A stretch of 50,779 nucleotides of DNA from Clostridiales bacterium (GTDB lineage Bacteria > Bacillota > Clostridia > Oscillospirales > Oscillospiraceae): the NCBI GenBank assembly GCA_022774865.1, contig JALFLH010000004.1:1-50779 (forward strand). The letters run 5' to 3'. The translations under genes and the position numbers were made by a program. Of the stretch, positions 1-8,198 are shown one piece after another. The notes beneath the pieces are model-generated. The model saw only the letters and a program-made list of their open reading frames with translations, ran no database searches and was not told where the DNA came from. Every line of letters begins with the position of its first letter. The first letter of the stretch is position 1.

Positions 1-1434
1 AGCCTGACCTTCCGGCAGGTTTTCGATCAGGCCCGCGCCATCGGCTCCCGGCTCCACAAAGCAGGCTTGGAAAAGCAGCCGGTGGCTGTGTTGATGGATA
101 AGCATCCCCGCACCATCGCCGCGTTTCTGGGCGTGATTTTCGGCGGCTGTTATTACATTCCGCTGGATCGGGAAATGCCCCGTGTCCGCCTGGAGATGAT
201 TCTTCAGGCAGCCCAGCCAGGAATCCTCATCTGCGATGAGACAACCCGCCCCCTTGCGGAGTCGATCAAGCAATCCGCCCGGGTTTGTCTCTATGCCGAT
301 CTCGCCTTCGGCGCCATCGACGAGGCGGCTCTGACCCGGATACGGGAGCGGCAGCTTGATATTGACCCCATCTATATCGTGTTCACCTCCGGTTCCACCG
401 GCGTTCCCAAGGGCGTTACCGGCTGCCACCGGGCCGTGATCGATTATATCGAGCAGCTCTGTCCGGTACTCGGCTTCAACAGCTCCACCTGCTTCGGCAA
501 TCAGACCCCGTTGTATTTCGATGCCTGTCTCAAGGAAATCCTGCCCACACTGAAATTCGGTGCGTCCATGCACCTGATTCCCCGGCAGTTTTTTCTGTTT
601 CCCCTGCGGCTCATGGAATACCTGAATTCCCACCGGATTAACACCATCTGCTGGGTCGCTTCGGCGCTCTCCATGGTTTCCTCTCTGCACACCTTCGAAA
701 AAATCGTGCCCACCTGCCTGAAAACCGTCGCGTTTGCCAGCGAACCGCTCCCTGCCCGGCAGCTCGCCTGCTGGCGCGCCGCCCTGCCCGGCGCACGCTT
801 TCTCAATCTCTACGGCCCCACAGAGGCCACGGGCATTTGCTGCTACTATGAGGTGAACCGGGATTTTGCCGAGGATGAGGCGATCCCCATCGGCCGTCCC
901 TTTCCCAATACGCAGATTCTGCTGCTGGATGAATCCAATCAGAGCCCTGCCCCCGGCGAGCCGGGAGAAATCTGCGTGCGGGGCACCCGGCTCACACTGG
1001 GCTATTACCGGGATTCGGCGCGGACGGCAGCCGCCTTCGTCCAGAATCCGCTGAACCCGCTCTACCCGGATATCATCTACCGCACCGGCGATTTGGGCAA
1101 GTACAATGACCGGGGCGAATTGGTCTTTCTGGGGCGGAAAGACTGCCAGATCAAGCACATGGGACACCGCATTGAACTGGGCGAGATTGAAGCTGCCGCG
1201 TGTATGCACCCGGAGGTGCGCGGTGCCTGCTGCCTGTATGACAGTGCCCACGGAAAACTCCTGCTCTATTATGCGGGCACGCCGTCTCCGGCGAAGCTGC
1301 TGGATTATCTCCGCCAAAAGCTGCCCCGCTATATGCTTCCCCATTCCGTCTGCCAGCTTGACGCCATCCCGATGACCCCAAACGGAAAAACCGACCGAAA
1401 TTTATTGCTGCAAAGGAGCAACTTTCATGGATAA
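1..1434 (+). CDS. DltA-like amino acid adenylation enzyme (5' truncated)
   Basis: This is a member of the ANL adenylate-forming family that would activate an amino or other carboxylic acid as an acyl-AMP and load it onto the carrier protein encoded next. The reading frame is open back to base 1, so the true start lies outside the window. The core A3 motif TSGSTGVPKG is near base 390, A5 (NLYGPTEAT) near 810, A7 (YRTGDLG) near 1080, A8 (GRKDCQIKHMGHRIELGEIE) near 1130, and the catalytic Lys of A10 (TPNGKTDR) near the C-terminus. The next gene starts 8 bases before its stop, so translation is probably coupled. The company of carrier protein, MBOAT and DltD-like genes suggests a role like DltA in teichoic acid D-alanylation. 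The actual substrate cannot be read from the sequence. A free-standing NRPS-type adenylation domain is the alternative. Confidence 0.9.
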   Translation, partial: SLTFRQVFDQARAIGSRLHKAGLEKQPVAVLMDKHPRTIAAFLGVIFGGCYYIPLDREMPRVRLEMILQAAQPGILICDETTRPLAESIKQSARVCLYADLAFGAIDEAALTRIRERQLDIDPIYIVFTSGSTGVPKGVTGCHRAVIDYIEQLCPVLGFNSSTCFGNQTPLYFDACLKEILPTLKFGASMHLIPRQFFLFPLRLMEYLNSHRINTICWVASALSMVSSLHTFEKIVPTCLKTVAFASEPLPARQLACWRAALPGARFLNLYGPTEATGICCYYEVNRDFAEDEAIPIGRPFPNTQILLLDESNQSPAPGEPGEICVRGTRLTLGYYRDSARTAAAFVQNPLNPLYPDIIYRTGDLGKYNDRGELVFLGRKDCQIKHMGHRIELGEIEAAACMHPEVRGACCLYDSAHGKLLLYYAGTPSPAKLLDYLRQKLPRYMLPHSVCQLDAIPMTPNGKTDRNLLLQRSNFHG

Positions 1435-1654
1435 CCTGCTTGCGATTCTGTCCGGGCTTCACCCGGATGTGGACTTTGAAACCGCCAATGACCTGATCGA
1501 CGGCGGAATTCTGGATTCTTTTGACCTTGTGACCATCGTCTCGGAAATTGATGAGCAATTCGGGGTGGCCATTCCCGCCGAGGCACTGACCCCGGAAAAT
1601 TTCAATTCCGCCCACGCATTGTACGCGTTGGTGGAGCGGCTGCTGGACGAATGA
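1427..1654 (+). CDS. DltC-like acyl/peptidyl carrier protein
   Basis: This 75-residue acidic protein has the size and fold pattern of a carrier protein. The phosphopantetheine attachment Ser is residue 31, in GGILDSFDLV, which matches the D-S-[LFM] signature. It overlaps the adenylation gene by 8 bases, has the RBS AAAGGAG just upstream, and lies one base before the MBOAT gene. In Dlt systems the carrier takes the activated D-alanine from DltA and presents it to DltB at the membrane. I infer the same role here, with the substrate unknown. A general fatty-acid ACP is unlikely because of the neighbours. Confidence 0.88.
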   Translation: MDNLLAILSGLHPDVDFETANDLIDGGILDSFDLVTIVSEIDEQFGVAIPAEALTPENFNSAHALYALVERLLDE

Positions 1655-1655
1655 C

Positions 1656-3221
1656 ATGAACCTGATATCCATCCGGTTTGTGATTTTCTCAGCCGTCCTG
1701 CTGGTGCTCTATTACCGCATCTCTCAGAAATGGCAACGGATTGTGCTGCTGGCCGCCAGCTTCTGCTTCTACCTGTGTGCCGGAACCGAGTCCCTGTTTT
1801 TCATCCTGTTCACCATCCTGACCACCTACTTCTGCGCCCGGTGCATCGGGCGCAATCAAGCCCGGCTGAACCGGTTTCTCTCCGGCCATCCCGCGCTGAC
1901 CCGGGAGGATAAACGTTGCCGCCGGGACAAAACAAGGCGTCAAAACCGCCTGCTTCTGGCACTCTGCCTGACCGCAAACTTCGGCCTTCTGTTTTTCTGC
2001 AAGGCCTGCCTGATACAGCCGCTTCATCAAGCGCTGTCAGACGGACGGCTGTCCTTTCTGACGCTGGCGCTCCCCCTCGGCATCTCGTTTTTTCTGTTTC
2101 AGAGTGCGGGCTACGTGATCGATGTGTACCGGGGAACCGTCCCGGCGGAACGAAATCCCTGCAAATATGCCCTGTTCGTGTGCTATTTCCCTCAGCTCAT
2201 ACAGGGGCCGATCAGCAGGTTTTCCCCGCTCTCGGAGCAGCTTTTCCGTGGGCACCCCTTTGACGGAAAGGAGGTTTCCTTTGGACTGCAGCGGATGCTC
2301 TGGGGCTATTTCAAGAAGCTGGTGGTTGCCGACCGGATTGCCCCCGCCGTGGCCGCCCTGCGCCAAAGCGAATATACGGGCGCCGCTTTCGGCGCGCTGA
2401 CCCTGTTCTACGCCATCCAGATTTACGGGGATTTCACCGGCGGCATCGACATTGCCCTGGGGCTGTCTCAGGCGCTGGGCATCCGGCTCCCGGAAAACTT
2501 CCGCCGTCCCTTTTTCTCAAAAAGCACCGCCGAATACTGGCGGCGGTGGCATATCACGCTGGGGCAGTGGATGAAAGACGATATCTTCTTTCCCGTTTCC
2601 GTCAGTGCGGGCGTGCGAAAGCTTAGCCGGATTTCCCGGAGCCACTGGAACGGCTTCGGAAAACGCCTGCCGGTCTACGCCGCATCCATCGTCACGTGGC
2701 TTGCCACCGGCATCTGGCATGGCCTGACGCCCAATTTCGTGCTCTGGGGGATGCTGAACTGTCTGGTCATCGTGGTTTCAGAGGAGCTGACCCCCCTGTA
2801 CCGGCGCTTTCACAGCCGTTTTGCCCTGAAGGATAAACCGTGGTATGGTCTGTTTGAAATCATTCGAACCTTTCTTCTGATGAATCTCATCCGCGCCTGC
2901 GACCTGTTTCCCCATGTGGGGGACTACTGGAGCCGGGTTTGCTCCCTGTTTACCGGCTTTCACCTCCGGGTTTTCTGGGACGGTACGCTGATGGGTCTTG
3001 GGCTGACCGGACTGGACTACCTGATTCTGGCCGGTTCGGCCGCGCTGATGCTGGCTGTCAGCCTCATTCAGGAGAAAACAGGCAGCGTTCGGAAGCTGCT
3101 CTGGCGCTGGCCTGCCCCGGTGCGGCGGGGTCTGTTGTTTCTGCTGGGACTGGCTGTGCTGCTGATGGGACACTACGGAATCGGCTATCAGGCATCCAGC
3201 TTTCTCTACAATCAGTTTTAG
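1656..3221 (+). CDS. MBOAT family O-acyltransferase, DltB/AlgI-like (left copy)
   Basis: This is a polytopic membrane protein of 521 residues with many hydrophobic segments. It carries the MBOAT hallmarks: EYWRRWHITLGQWMKDD near residue 295 and TGIWHGLTPNFVLWG near residue 355. The His in GIWHG is the catalytic residue of the family. MBOATs move an acyl group across or at the membrane onto a polymer; DltB takes D-alanine from DltC. Compared with the second copy at 9235-10497, it lacks the usual YIPLGG motif after WRRWH and has a longer insert before GIWHG. It starts one base after the carrier gene's stop and ends next to the SGNH gene, so it is part of one operon. Confidence 0.9.
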   Translation: MNLISIRFVIFSAVLLVLYYRISQKWQRIVLLAASFCFYLCAGTESLFFILFTILTTYFCARCIGRNQARLNRFLSGHPALTREDKRCRRDKTRRQNRLLLALCLTANFGLLFFCKACLIQPLHQALSDGRLSFLTLALPLGISFFLFQSAGYVIDVYRGTVPAERNPCKYALFVCYFPQLIQGPISRFSPLSEQLFRGHPFDGKEVSFGLQRMLWGYFKKLVVADRIAPAVAALRQSEYTGAAFGALTLFYAIQIYGDFTGGIDIALGLSQALGIRLPENFRRPFFSKSTAEYWRRWHITLGQWMKDDIFFPVSVSAGVRKLSRISRSHWNGFGKRLPVYAASIVTWLATGIWHGLTPNFVLWGMLNCLVIVVSEELTPLYRRFHSRFALKDKPWYGLFEIIRTFLLMNLIRACDLFPHVGDYWSRVCSLFTGFHLRVFWDGTLMGLGLTGLDYLILAGSAALMLAVSLIQEKTGSVRKLLWRWPAPVRRGLLFLLGLAVLLMGHYGIGYQASSFLYNQF

Positions 3222-3230
3222 GTGACAATC

Positions 3231-4286
3231 ATGGGAAAAATCAAATTCTGTGCTCAGCTTGGATTTGCTCTGGCCATTCTTCTGCTTCTTCAGGCGCTGC
3301 TGATTCCGAAATACATGGAATCTACCCAGGAAGGCGCGCTCATCGGCGAATACTACGCCAACGCCGGAGGCAACGATGTCATATTCATCGGCGACTGCGA
3401 GGTGTACGAGAATTTCTCCCCCATTACCCTGTGGAATGAATATGGAATTCCATCCTGCATCCGGGGCAGCCCCCAGCAGACCATCTGGCAGTCCTACTAC
3501 CTGCTGGAGGAGACGCTTCGCTATGAAACGCCCCAAGTCGTCGTATTCAACGTTCTCTCCATGAAATACGACACGCCGGAAAGCACCGGCGACCCAACCC
3601 GGCGGGAAGCCTACAACCGGTTGACGCTGGACTCCATGCGTCCGTCCGTTTTCAAATGGAAAGCTGTGCAAGCCTCTCTGACAGCCGACGAACGGGCGCA
3701 GGACGCTCAGTTTAGCTATCTGTTTCCGATTCTGCGTTTTCACGACCGTTGGTCAAAGCTGATGGCGGAGGATTTTACCTACTGGCTGAAAAAAGACCAG
3801 GTCTCCCACAACGGCTATCTGATGCAAACCGGAATCAAACCCATGACAGATGCCCACCCGGCGCCGGCGCCCGCCGGCTATCAGTTTGGAAGCGCCAGTT
3901 GGGATTATCTGAACCGGATGGAGCGTCTGTGCCGGGCGCACGGAATCAAGCTGGTGCTGATCAAAGCGCCTACCCTTTATCCCGTGTGGTGGAAGGAATG
4001 GGATGCGCAGATCCGCTCCTACGCCCAGGAAAAGGGGCTGCTGTATCTCAATATGACCGAATCGCTGGATGAAATCGGCATTGACTGGAACAGGGATACC
4101 TATGATGCCGGACTGCATCTGAATGTCTGGGGCGCGGAAAAGGCAGCATTCTGGTTTGGCAGGATTCTTGCCACGCAATGCAGCCTTCCGGACCGGCGGG
4201 ACGATGATGCCCTCTGTGCGCGCTGGGCTGCAAAAACGGACATCTACGAACAACAAAAGCAGACGCAATTGGCGTCTGCTTCCTGA
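3231..4286 (+). CDS. SGNH/DltD-like membrane-anchored protein (left copy)
   Basis: The protein has one N-terminal membrane segment (residues 5-25) and an extracellular SGNH-hydrolase-like domain. Block I is IFIGDCEVYENFSP, with Cys 56 where SGNH enzymes normally have the nucleophilic Ser. The distal Asp/His pair is visible in YDAGLHLNVWG near the C-terminus. DltD proteins act with DltB to place D-alanine on lipoteichoic acid, and the gene order suggests a similar role. I chose ATG 3231 because AGGTG at 3220-3225 fits as its RBS; GTG 3222 would overlap that RBS. A clear paralogue lies at 8199-9221 (shared stretches PKYMES, GDCEVY, RGSPQQ, IWQSYY, EAYNRLT). Its last codons contain a 10-bp hairpin. 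Confidence 0.85.
   Translation: MGKIKFCAQLGFALAILLLLQALLIPKYMESTQEGALIGEYYANAGGNDVIFIGDCEVYENFSPITLWNEYGIPSCIRGSPQQTIWQSYYLLEETLRYETPQVVVFNVLSMKYDTPESTGDPTRREAYNRLTLDSMRPSVFKWKAVQASLTADERAQDAQFSYLFPILRFHDRWSKLMAEDFTYWLKKDQVSHNGYLMQTGIKPMTDAHPAPAPAGYQFGSASWDYLNRMERLCRAHGIKLVLIKAPTLYPVWWKEWDAQIRSYAQEKGLLYLNMTESLDEIGIDWNRDTYDAGLHLNVWGAEKAAFWFGRILATQCSLPDRRDDDALCARWAAKTDIYEQQKQTQLASAS
4257..4281 (+). other. 10-bp RNA hairpin at the end of the SGNH gene
   Basis: AAGCAGACGC at 4257-4266 pairs perfectly with GCGTCTGCTT at 4272-4281 around a 5-base loop. It lies inside the last codons of the SGNH gene and just before the RBS AAAGGAGA of the lipoprotein gene. No U-run follows, so it is not a typical terminator. 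It could stabilise the upstream mRNA or tune translation of the lipoprotein. Confidence 0.6.
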
Positions 4287-4299
4287 AAGGAGATTCTAC

Positions 4300-4785
4300 A
4301 TGAAAAAAATATGCGTTTTGTTACTAATTGTCTGCACAGTTCTCTGGATATGCGGCTGCAGCGCGCCGGCGCCCCAGCCTGCGGAATCCGGCTTCGTTCT
4401 CACGGTTGCGGACTGCACCATCACCATGGGCGCGGAGGCCGCACCCATCCTGGCTGCCCTCGGAAAACCTGTCACGGTCACGGAGGAGGCAAGCTGCGCC
4501 TTTGACGGTACGGAAAAGACCTATCGCTACGAGCATTTCTGCCTGACCACCTGCCCTGTGAACGGTGCGGAAATCGTCTGCCGGGTCTGGTTTACCGACG
4601 ACAGTCTCTCAACGGCGGAGGGCATTCGAATTGGTTCTTCCCGGGATGCGGTTGCGCAGACCTATGGAGGGGATGTGTTCAAGGATGACGGACTGTGCGT
4701 TCTGAACCGCGGCGAAAGCAGCCTGACAATTCTGCTTACCAACGGCGCTGTGACATCCGTGCAGTATGCGTTGATTATCAAATAA
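4300..4785 (+). CDS. Small lipoprotein of the Dlt-like module (left copy)
   Basis: This 161-residue protein has a lipoprotein signal peptide (lipobox ICGC, Cys 20) and two similar halves. Each half has a G-x-x-x-x-x-[VI]-x-x-x-[LY]G pattern (MGAEAAPILAALG and IGSSRDAVAQTYG) that recalls the BamE/SmpA-like fold; that fold assignment is an inference. It is homologous by eye to the lipoprotein at 7623-8183: both have an FDG/IEG-T-[ED]-x-x-Y-x-Y segment, an [AP]EG[IL]-x-[IL]G segment and similar last residues. I chose ATG 4300 for the RBS AAAGGAGA and the signal peptide rather than a longer upstream frame. It ends the left operon. Its partner and exact role are unknown. Confidence 0.82.
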   Translation: MKKICVLLLIVCTVLWICGCSAPAPQPAESGFVLTVADCTITMGAEAAPILAALGKPVTVTEEASCAFDGTEKTYRYEHFCLTTCPVNGAEIVCRVWFTDDSLSTAEGIRIGSSRDAVAQTYGGDVFKDDGLCVLNRGESSLTILLTNGAVTSVQYALIIK

Positions 4786-4812
4786 TGCGTACTGAACAAC
4801 CAAATGTCGTCC

Positions 4813-5577
4813 TTATTCCGCCGCGCTGAAAAACAGCCGTGTTTTTCCATTCTCCTGCACGGCATAGCGCCGAACTGAGAACACATTTTCAATAATCTGC
4901 TGCCGGAGGCACTCCTCCTTTGTCCCGGAAAAGCGGATGGTTCCGCCGTCGAGCACCACCAGATCATCCGCAAACGCCGCTGCCAGCGTCAGATCGTGCA
5001 GAATCAGCAGGAAGGTTTTCTTTCTGCGTTGCTTGAGCTGATTCAGCCGGCGCAAAAACGCAGCCTCATGTGCCTGATCCATATGTGCCGTGGGTTCATC
5101 CAGCAGGACGATGGGCGTATTCTGCGCCAGAATCATGGCCAGATTAATCCGCTGCCGCTCGCCGCCGGACAGGGTATCCACAAATCTGCCCTCCAGCTCC
5201 CGGGCATCCGCATCCTCCAGCGCCTGTCTGACCGCCTCCCGGTCTTTTTCTCGCAGGCGACCGGTCAAATCCAGATAGGGATTGCGGCCGAAAGCAGCCT
5301 GCTCCCACCCCGTCACATGGGGAACCGGCATGGTCTGCGGCAAAATCGCCACGGTTCTCGCCCGTTCCTTCGGGGATAAAAAGGCCAGATTTTTCTCCCC
5401 ATCGGTGATTACGCCCGTATAGCTAAGCTCCTGATTGACACAGCGCAGCAGCGTGGATTTTCCGCTTCCGTTACGTCCAAGCAGCACGGTCATCCGGTGG
5501 GGACGCAGGGAAAAGGAAACCCGATCCAGCACCTGCCGGTTGTCGAAGCGGACGGATATCTCATGAAAGGTCAGCAT
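4813..5577 (-). CDS. FecE-like ABC transporter ATPase (iron/siderophore/cobalamin type)
   Basis: This 254-residue cytoplasmic ATPase powers the permease encoded upstream. Walker A is GRNGSGKST (residues 34-42), the signature is LSGGERQ, and Walker B is IVLLDEPTAHMD followed by the switch His in LILHDL. The sequence is typical of FecE/FhuC/BtuD partners of FecCD permeases. It is the last gene of the operon and overlaps the permease gene by 17 bases. It converges with the left Dlt-like operon with only 27 bases between them and no clear terminator there. Confidence 0.92.
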   Translation of the reverse strand: MLTFHEISVRFDNRQVLDRVSFSLRPHRMTVLLGRNGSGKSTLLRCVNQELSYTGVITDGEKNLAFLSPKERARTVAILPQTMPVPHVTGWEQAAFGRNPYLDLTGRLREKDREAVRQALEDADARELEGRFVDTLSGGERQRINLAMILAQNTPIVLLDEPTAHMDQAHEAAFLRRLNQLKQRRKKTFLLILHDLTLAAAFADDLVVLDGGTIRFSGTKEECLRQQIIENVFSVRRYAVQENGKTRLFFSAAE

Positions 5578-6547
5578 ATTTCCTCCTACGGCACAGCAGA
5601 ACCAGAAAATAGGGCGCGCCCACCAGACTCATCAAAATGCCCACCGGAAGCTCCGAGGGCGCGAACAGGGTTCTCCCCAGCAGATCTGCCAGCACAACCA
5701 GAATCCCTCCCAGCAACGCAGCCGCCGGGAGGAGCCGCCCGGGGCGATCCCCCACCAGCCGCCGCGCGATGTGCGGAACCACCAGTCCCACAAAACCCAA
5801 CAGCCCGGCATAGCTGACCACAGCCGCCGCGCCGGCAGCCGCGCAAGCCAGCGCCAGAATCCGCAGGCGCCGCACCCGGATGCCCAGCGCAGCGGCGGCG
5901 GAATCTCCCAGACACAGAACGCCCAGCCGCCCGGACAGCAGCAGGGCGCCGGAAAAGGAGAGCAGAATGATCACAGCCGGCAGCACCAGTTCGGACATCC
6001 GCACCCCCTTCAGGCTGCCCACGGTAAAATGATTATACTGGGCAAGCACGCCTTCATCCAGCAGGGAAAGAAACGAAATCGCGGCGTTCAAAAGGGTTGT
6101 CAACGCGATTCCAATCAGCAGAATCGCCGTGCGGGAACCGGAAAGCCGGTTGGCCACGGCCAGAATGCACAGCGCCGTCGCGAACGCACCGGCAAAAGCA
6201 GCCAGCGGGAGAATCTGTCCAGCCTTTGGCGCCAGTGTCAGTGTCAGAATCACCGCAAGCCCCGCGCCGGAGTTGATGCCGATGATATTGGGGCTTGCCA
6301 GCTCATTGGCTGTTACGCTTTGCAGCAGCACGCCCGCCGTGGACAATCCCACCCCGGCCAGAATCCCCGCCAATACACGGGGCAGCCGCAGGCCATATAG
6401 TATCAATTCATGGGTTACCGTGCCCCGAAAGGTCAGCGCGGCAAAAAAATCCGCCGCAGACAGCTCTGCGCTGCCAAAATACAGTCCGGCTGCCGCCGAA
6501 ATCAGCAGCAGCACCGGCATCCAAACCCAAAGTCTCCCGTTTTTCAT
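5561..6547 (-). CDS. FecCD-family ABC permease
   Basis: This is a strongly hydrophobic 328-residue protein with about nine or ten membrane segments. It has the FecCD hallmarks: an N-terminal LRLPRVLAGILAGVGLSTAGV stretch, GINSGAGLAV, and GFVGLVVPHIARRLVGDRP near residue 265, which forms the ATPase-coupling loop. It would import an iron-siderophore, haem or corrinoid handed over by the binding protein. It shares an ATGA stop/start overlap with the binding-protein gene, so the two are translationally coupled. Confidence 0.92.
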   Translation of the reverse strand: MKNGRLWVWMPVLLLISAAAGLYFGSAELSAADFFAALTFRGTVTHELILYGLRLPRVLAGILAGVGLSTAGVLLQSVTANELASPNIIGINSGAGLAVILTLTLAPKAGQILPLAAFAGAFATALCILAVANRLSGSRTAILLIGIALTTLLNAAISFLSLLDEGVLAQYNHFTVGSLKGVRMSELVLPAVIILLSFSGALLLSGRLGVLCLGDSAAAALGIRVRRLRILALACAAAGAAAVVSYAGLLGFVGLVVPHIARRLVGDRPGRLLPAAALLGGILVVLADLLGRTLFAPSELPVGILMSLVGAPYFLVLLCRRRKYADLS

Positions 6548-7473
6548 GGCTCTTCTCCGTAGAGCAGGCTGCTCAGATAGGCATATGCCTCATCCCAGCG
6601 GGCATTCGGCTTATACTGAAACAGATCTTTCGGAAGCTGGTAAACCCTGCCTCCCCGAACTGCGGAAAGCGTACTCCACACGGGATCGGCCAGCAGGCTC
6701 TCCATGTATGCCACGCCGCTTTTTTCATCTCCCATGGTGGTGTAGAAAATAAAGTCCGGATCTGCCAGCAGAATCTCCTCGGTGCTCAGCCCGTCCAGAA
6801 GAACCGGCGCGGTGTCCGCAATATTGGTCGTCCCCAGCTCGTCCAGCATCCGGCAGGCAAAATGGGTATCTGCGGTTTTCGCCTTGGTGTACCTGGCGGA
6901 AGAACCGGCCCGAACAAACAGGATGCTGGGCTGTTCCGCCCGGGTTCCGGCATCGGCAATCAGCTTCTCCACGCGCTGGGCAACCTGATCGCCATAGGTT
7001 ACAGCCCGATCCGGGCAGCCCGTCAGTTCGGTGCAGATATCCAGTATCTTCAGATAGTCCTGAAAGCAATCCACCAGGAAGCCAGCCGTTGGAATGCCCG
7101 CCTCCCGCAGCGCATCCGCGCACTCCGCCTGACCGGCTATGTCCGGGGAGTAGATCACCAAATCCGGTTCGGATGCCAGCAGCAGTTCCAGATTGATGCT
7201 CTTTCCCGCTCCCTCATCCACCAGAACGGCGGAGTCTGCGGCAAATCCCCGCTGAACCGTTTCGCCCACTGTAATATCCACCCGGCCGCCTGCGGTGACC
7301 CAGAGGTCAGCCAGCGAGGACAGAAGCACCGCAACCTTCTCCGGTTTTCCTTTCACCGTGATGGCTGTTCCCGTGGAATCCGTGAACGTATAGCCCTCTG
7401 TCCGGGTTGTGGGTGCGGCGCAGCCGGCCAGAAGCAGCAGGCAAATCAGCAACGCAAAGGCGCGTGTTTTCAT
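6544..7473 (-). CDS. FecB/BtuF-like substrate-binding lipoprotein
   Basis: This is a class III (helical-backbone) binding protein for a siderophore, haem or cobalamin. From ATG 7473 it has a clean lipoprotein signal (lipobox LLAGC, Cys 18). The periplasmic-binding-protein-2 pattern then follows: DSTG near the start, PEKVAVLLSSLADLW, and LLASEPDLVIY. A second in-frame ATG at 7500 has a better spaced RBS (GGGAGG) and would add nine residues; I cannot decide between them. It is the first gene of the three-gene importer operon. Substrate specificity cannot be read, and no convincing Fur box was seen at its promoter. Confidence 0.88.
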   Translation of the reverse strand: MKTRAFALLICLLLLAGCAAPTTRTEGYTFTDSTGTAITVKGKPEKVAVLLSSLADLWVTAGGRVDITVGETVQRGFAADSAVLVDEGAGKSINLELLLASEPDLVIYSPDIAGQAECADALREAGIPTAGFLVDCFQDYLKILDICTELTGCPDRAVTYGDQVAQRVEKLIADAGTRAEQPSILFVRAGSSARYTKAKTADTHFACRMLDELGTTNIADTAPVLLDGLSTEEILLADPDFIFYTTMGDEKSGVAYMESLLADPVWSTLSAVRGGRVYQLPKDLFQYKPNARWDEAYAYLSSLLYGEEP

Positions 7474-7541
7474 CTTTCCAGTCTCCTCCTGGGTTGTCAT
7501 TTCATTTCCTCCCGGCACGGCCGGTTCGGAACCTGTCTGCT

Positions 7542-7569
7542 ATTATATCATTTTTCAGGTAAAAAACAA
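7542..7569 (-). promoter_or_regulatory. Promoter of the FecBCD-like operon
   Basis: On the minus strand, TTGTTT (7564-7569) and TATAAT (7542-7547) are 16 bases apart, upstream of the binding-protein gene. The -10 is perfect and the -35 is weak. Confidence 0.6.
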
Positions 7570-7584
7570 TCCCCGTATAAAGTT

Positions 7585-7613
7585 TGGCGGAACTTTCCAG
7601 CAAAGTTCCGCCA
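7585..7613 (-). terminator. Terminator hairpin after the right Dlt-like operon
   Basis: A perfect 12-bp inverted repeat, TGGCGGAACTTT (7585-7596) with AAAGTTCCGCCA (7602-7613), lies just after the stop of the minus-strand lipoprotein gene. The following minus-strand sequence is only moderately T-rich, so termination may be partial. The hairpin separates this operon from the importer operon. Confidence 0.65.
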
Positions 7614-7622
7614 TTTCCCCTT

Positions 7623-8183
7623 TTATTCAACAATCAGCCGGTATTCTATGCTGACCACCGTATCATTCTGCACAATAATGGACAACTGCGTCCGTCCGCT
7701 GGTGTATAGATAGGCGTTTCCGTCCAGCTCATAATCTTCCCCGAAGGCTTCCGTCACCTTTCCCGCCTCGTCGCCCAGCGTCAGTCCCTCCGGCGTCATG
7801 GCGGACGGAGCCAGCAAATAGATGGAATAGATCACTTCCCCGCTTCCATCGTCAAAGGCGGTCAGTTCAAAGCTTCCGTAATTATACACGTTGTCGGTTC
7901 CTTCAATGGCGCAGCTTGGAACCTGCGTTACGGACTCCGGCTCGGGCAGTTTTGCCGCATCGAACGCCGCACCGGGAGCCAGCTCAGTTCCTTCAAATAC
8001 AAATGCATACGGCCCGCCAGCCTTCACAGCCAGCGTGTTTTCCAGGCTGTCCCCAGCCTCCGTCTCCGTCACCGCCGCGCCGCGCGTGATCACATAGTCC
8101 GCATTGGTCTGCTCTTCCGCGCCGCAGGCAGTCAGCGTCAGCAGCATTGCTGCCGCCATCATTCCGATTATCCATTTTCTCAT
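7623..8183 (-). CDS. Small lipoprotein of the Dlt-like module (right copy)
   Basis: This 186-residue lipoprotein (lipobox LTAC, Cys 20) is the apparent paralogue of the one at 4300-4785. It has the same two-half layout, with GTDNVYNYGSFELTAF matching the left copy's GTEKTYRYEHFCLTTC, and a similar end (IEYRLIVE against VQYALIIK). It is the last gene of the transglutaminase-MBOAT-SGNH operon, 15 bases after the SGNH stop. The repeated pairing of this family with MBOAT plus SGNH genes suggests an accessory role at the outer face of the membrane. No catalytic motif is visible. Confidence 0.82.
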   Translation of the reverse strand: MRKWIIGMMAAAMLLTLTACGAEEQTNADYVITRGAAVTETEAGDSLENTLAVKAGGPYAFVFEGTELAPGAAFDAAKLPEPESVTQVPSCAIEGTDNVYNYGSFELTAFDDGSGEVIYSIYLLAPSAMTPEGLTLGDEAGKVTEAFGEDYELDGNAYLYTSGRTQLSIIVQNDTVVSIEYRLIVE

Positions 8184-8198
8184 ATTCTCACCTTATTT

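Noticed and set aside
7501..7570. Fur box at the FecBCD-like promoter
   Set aside because: The region is AT-rich but no good match to the GATAAT repeat pattern was found, so iron control is not claimed.
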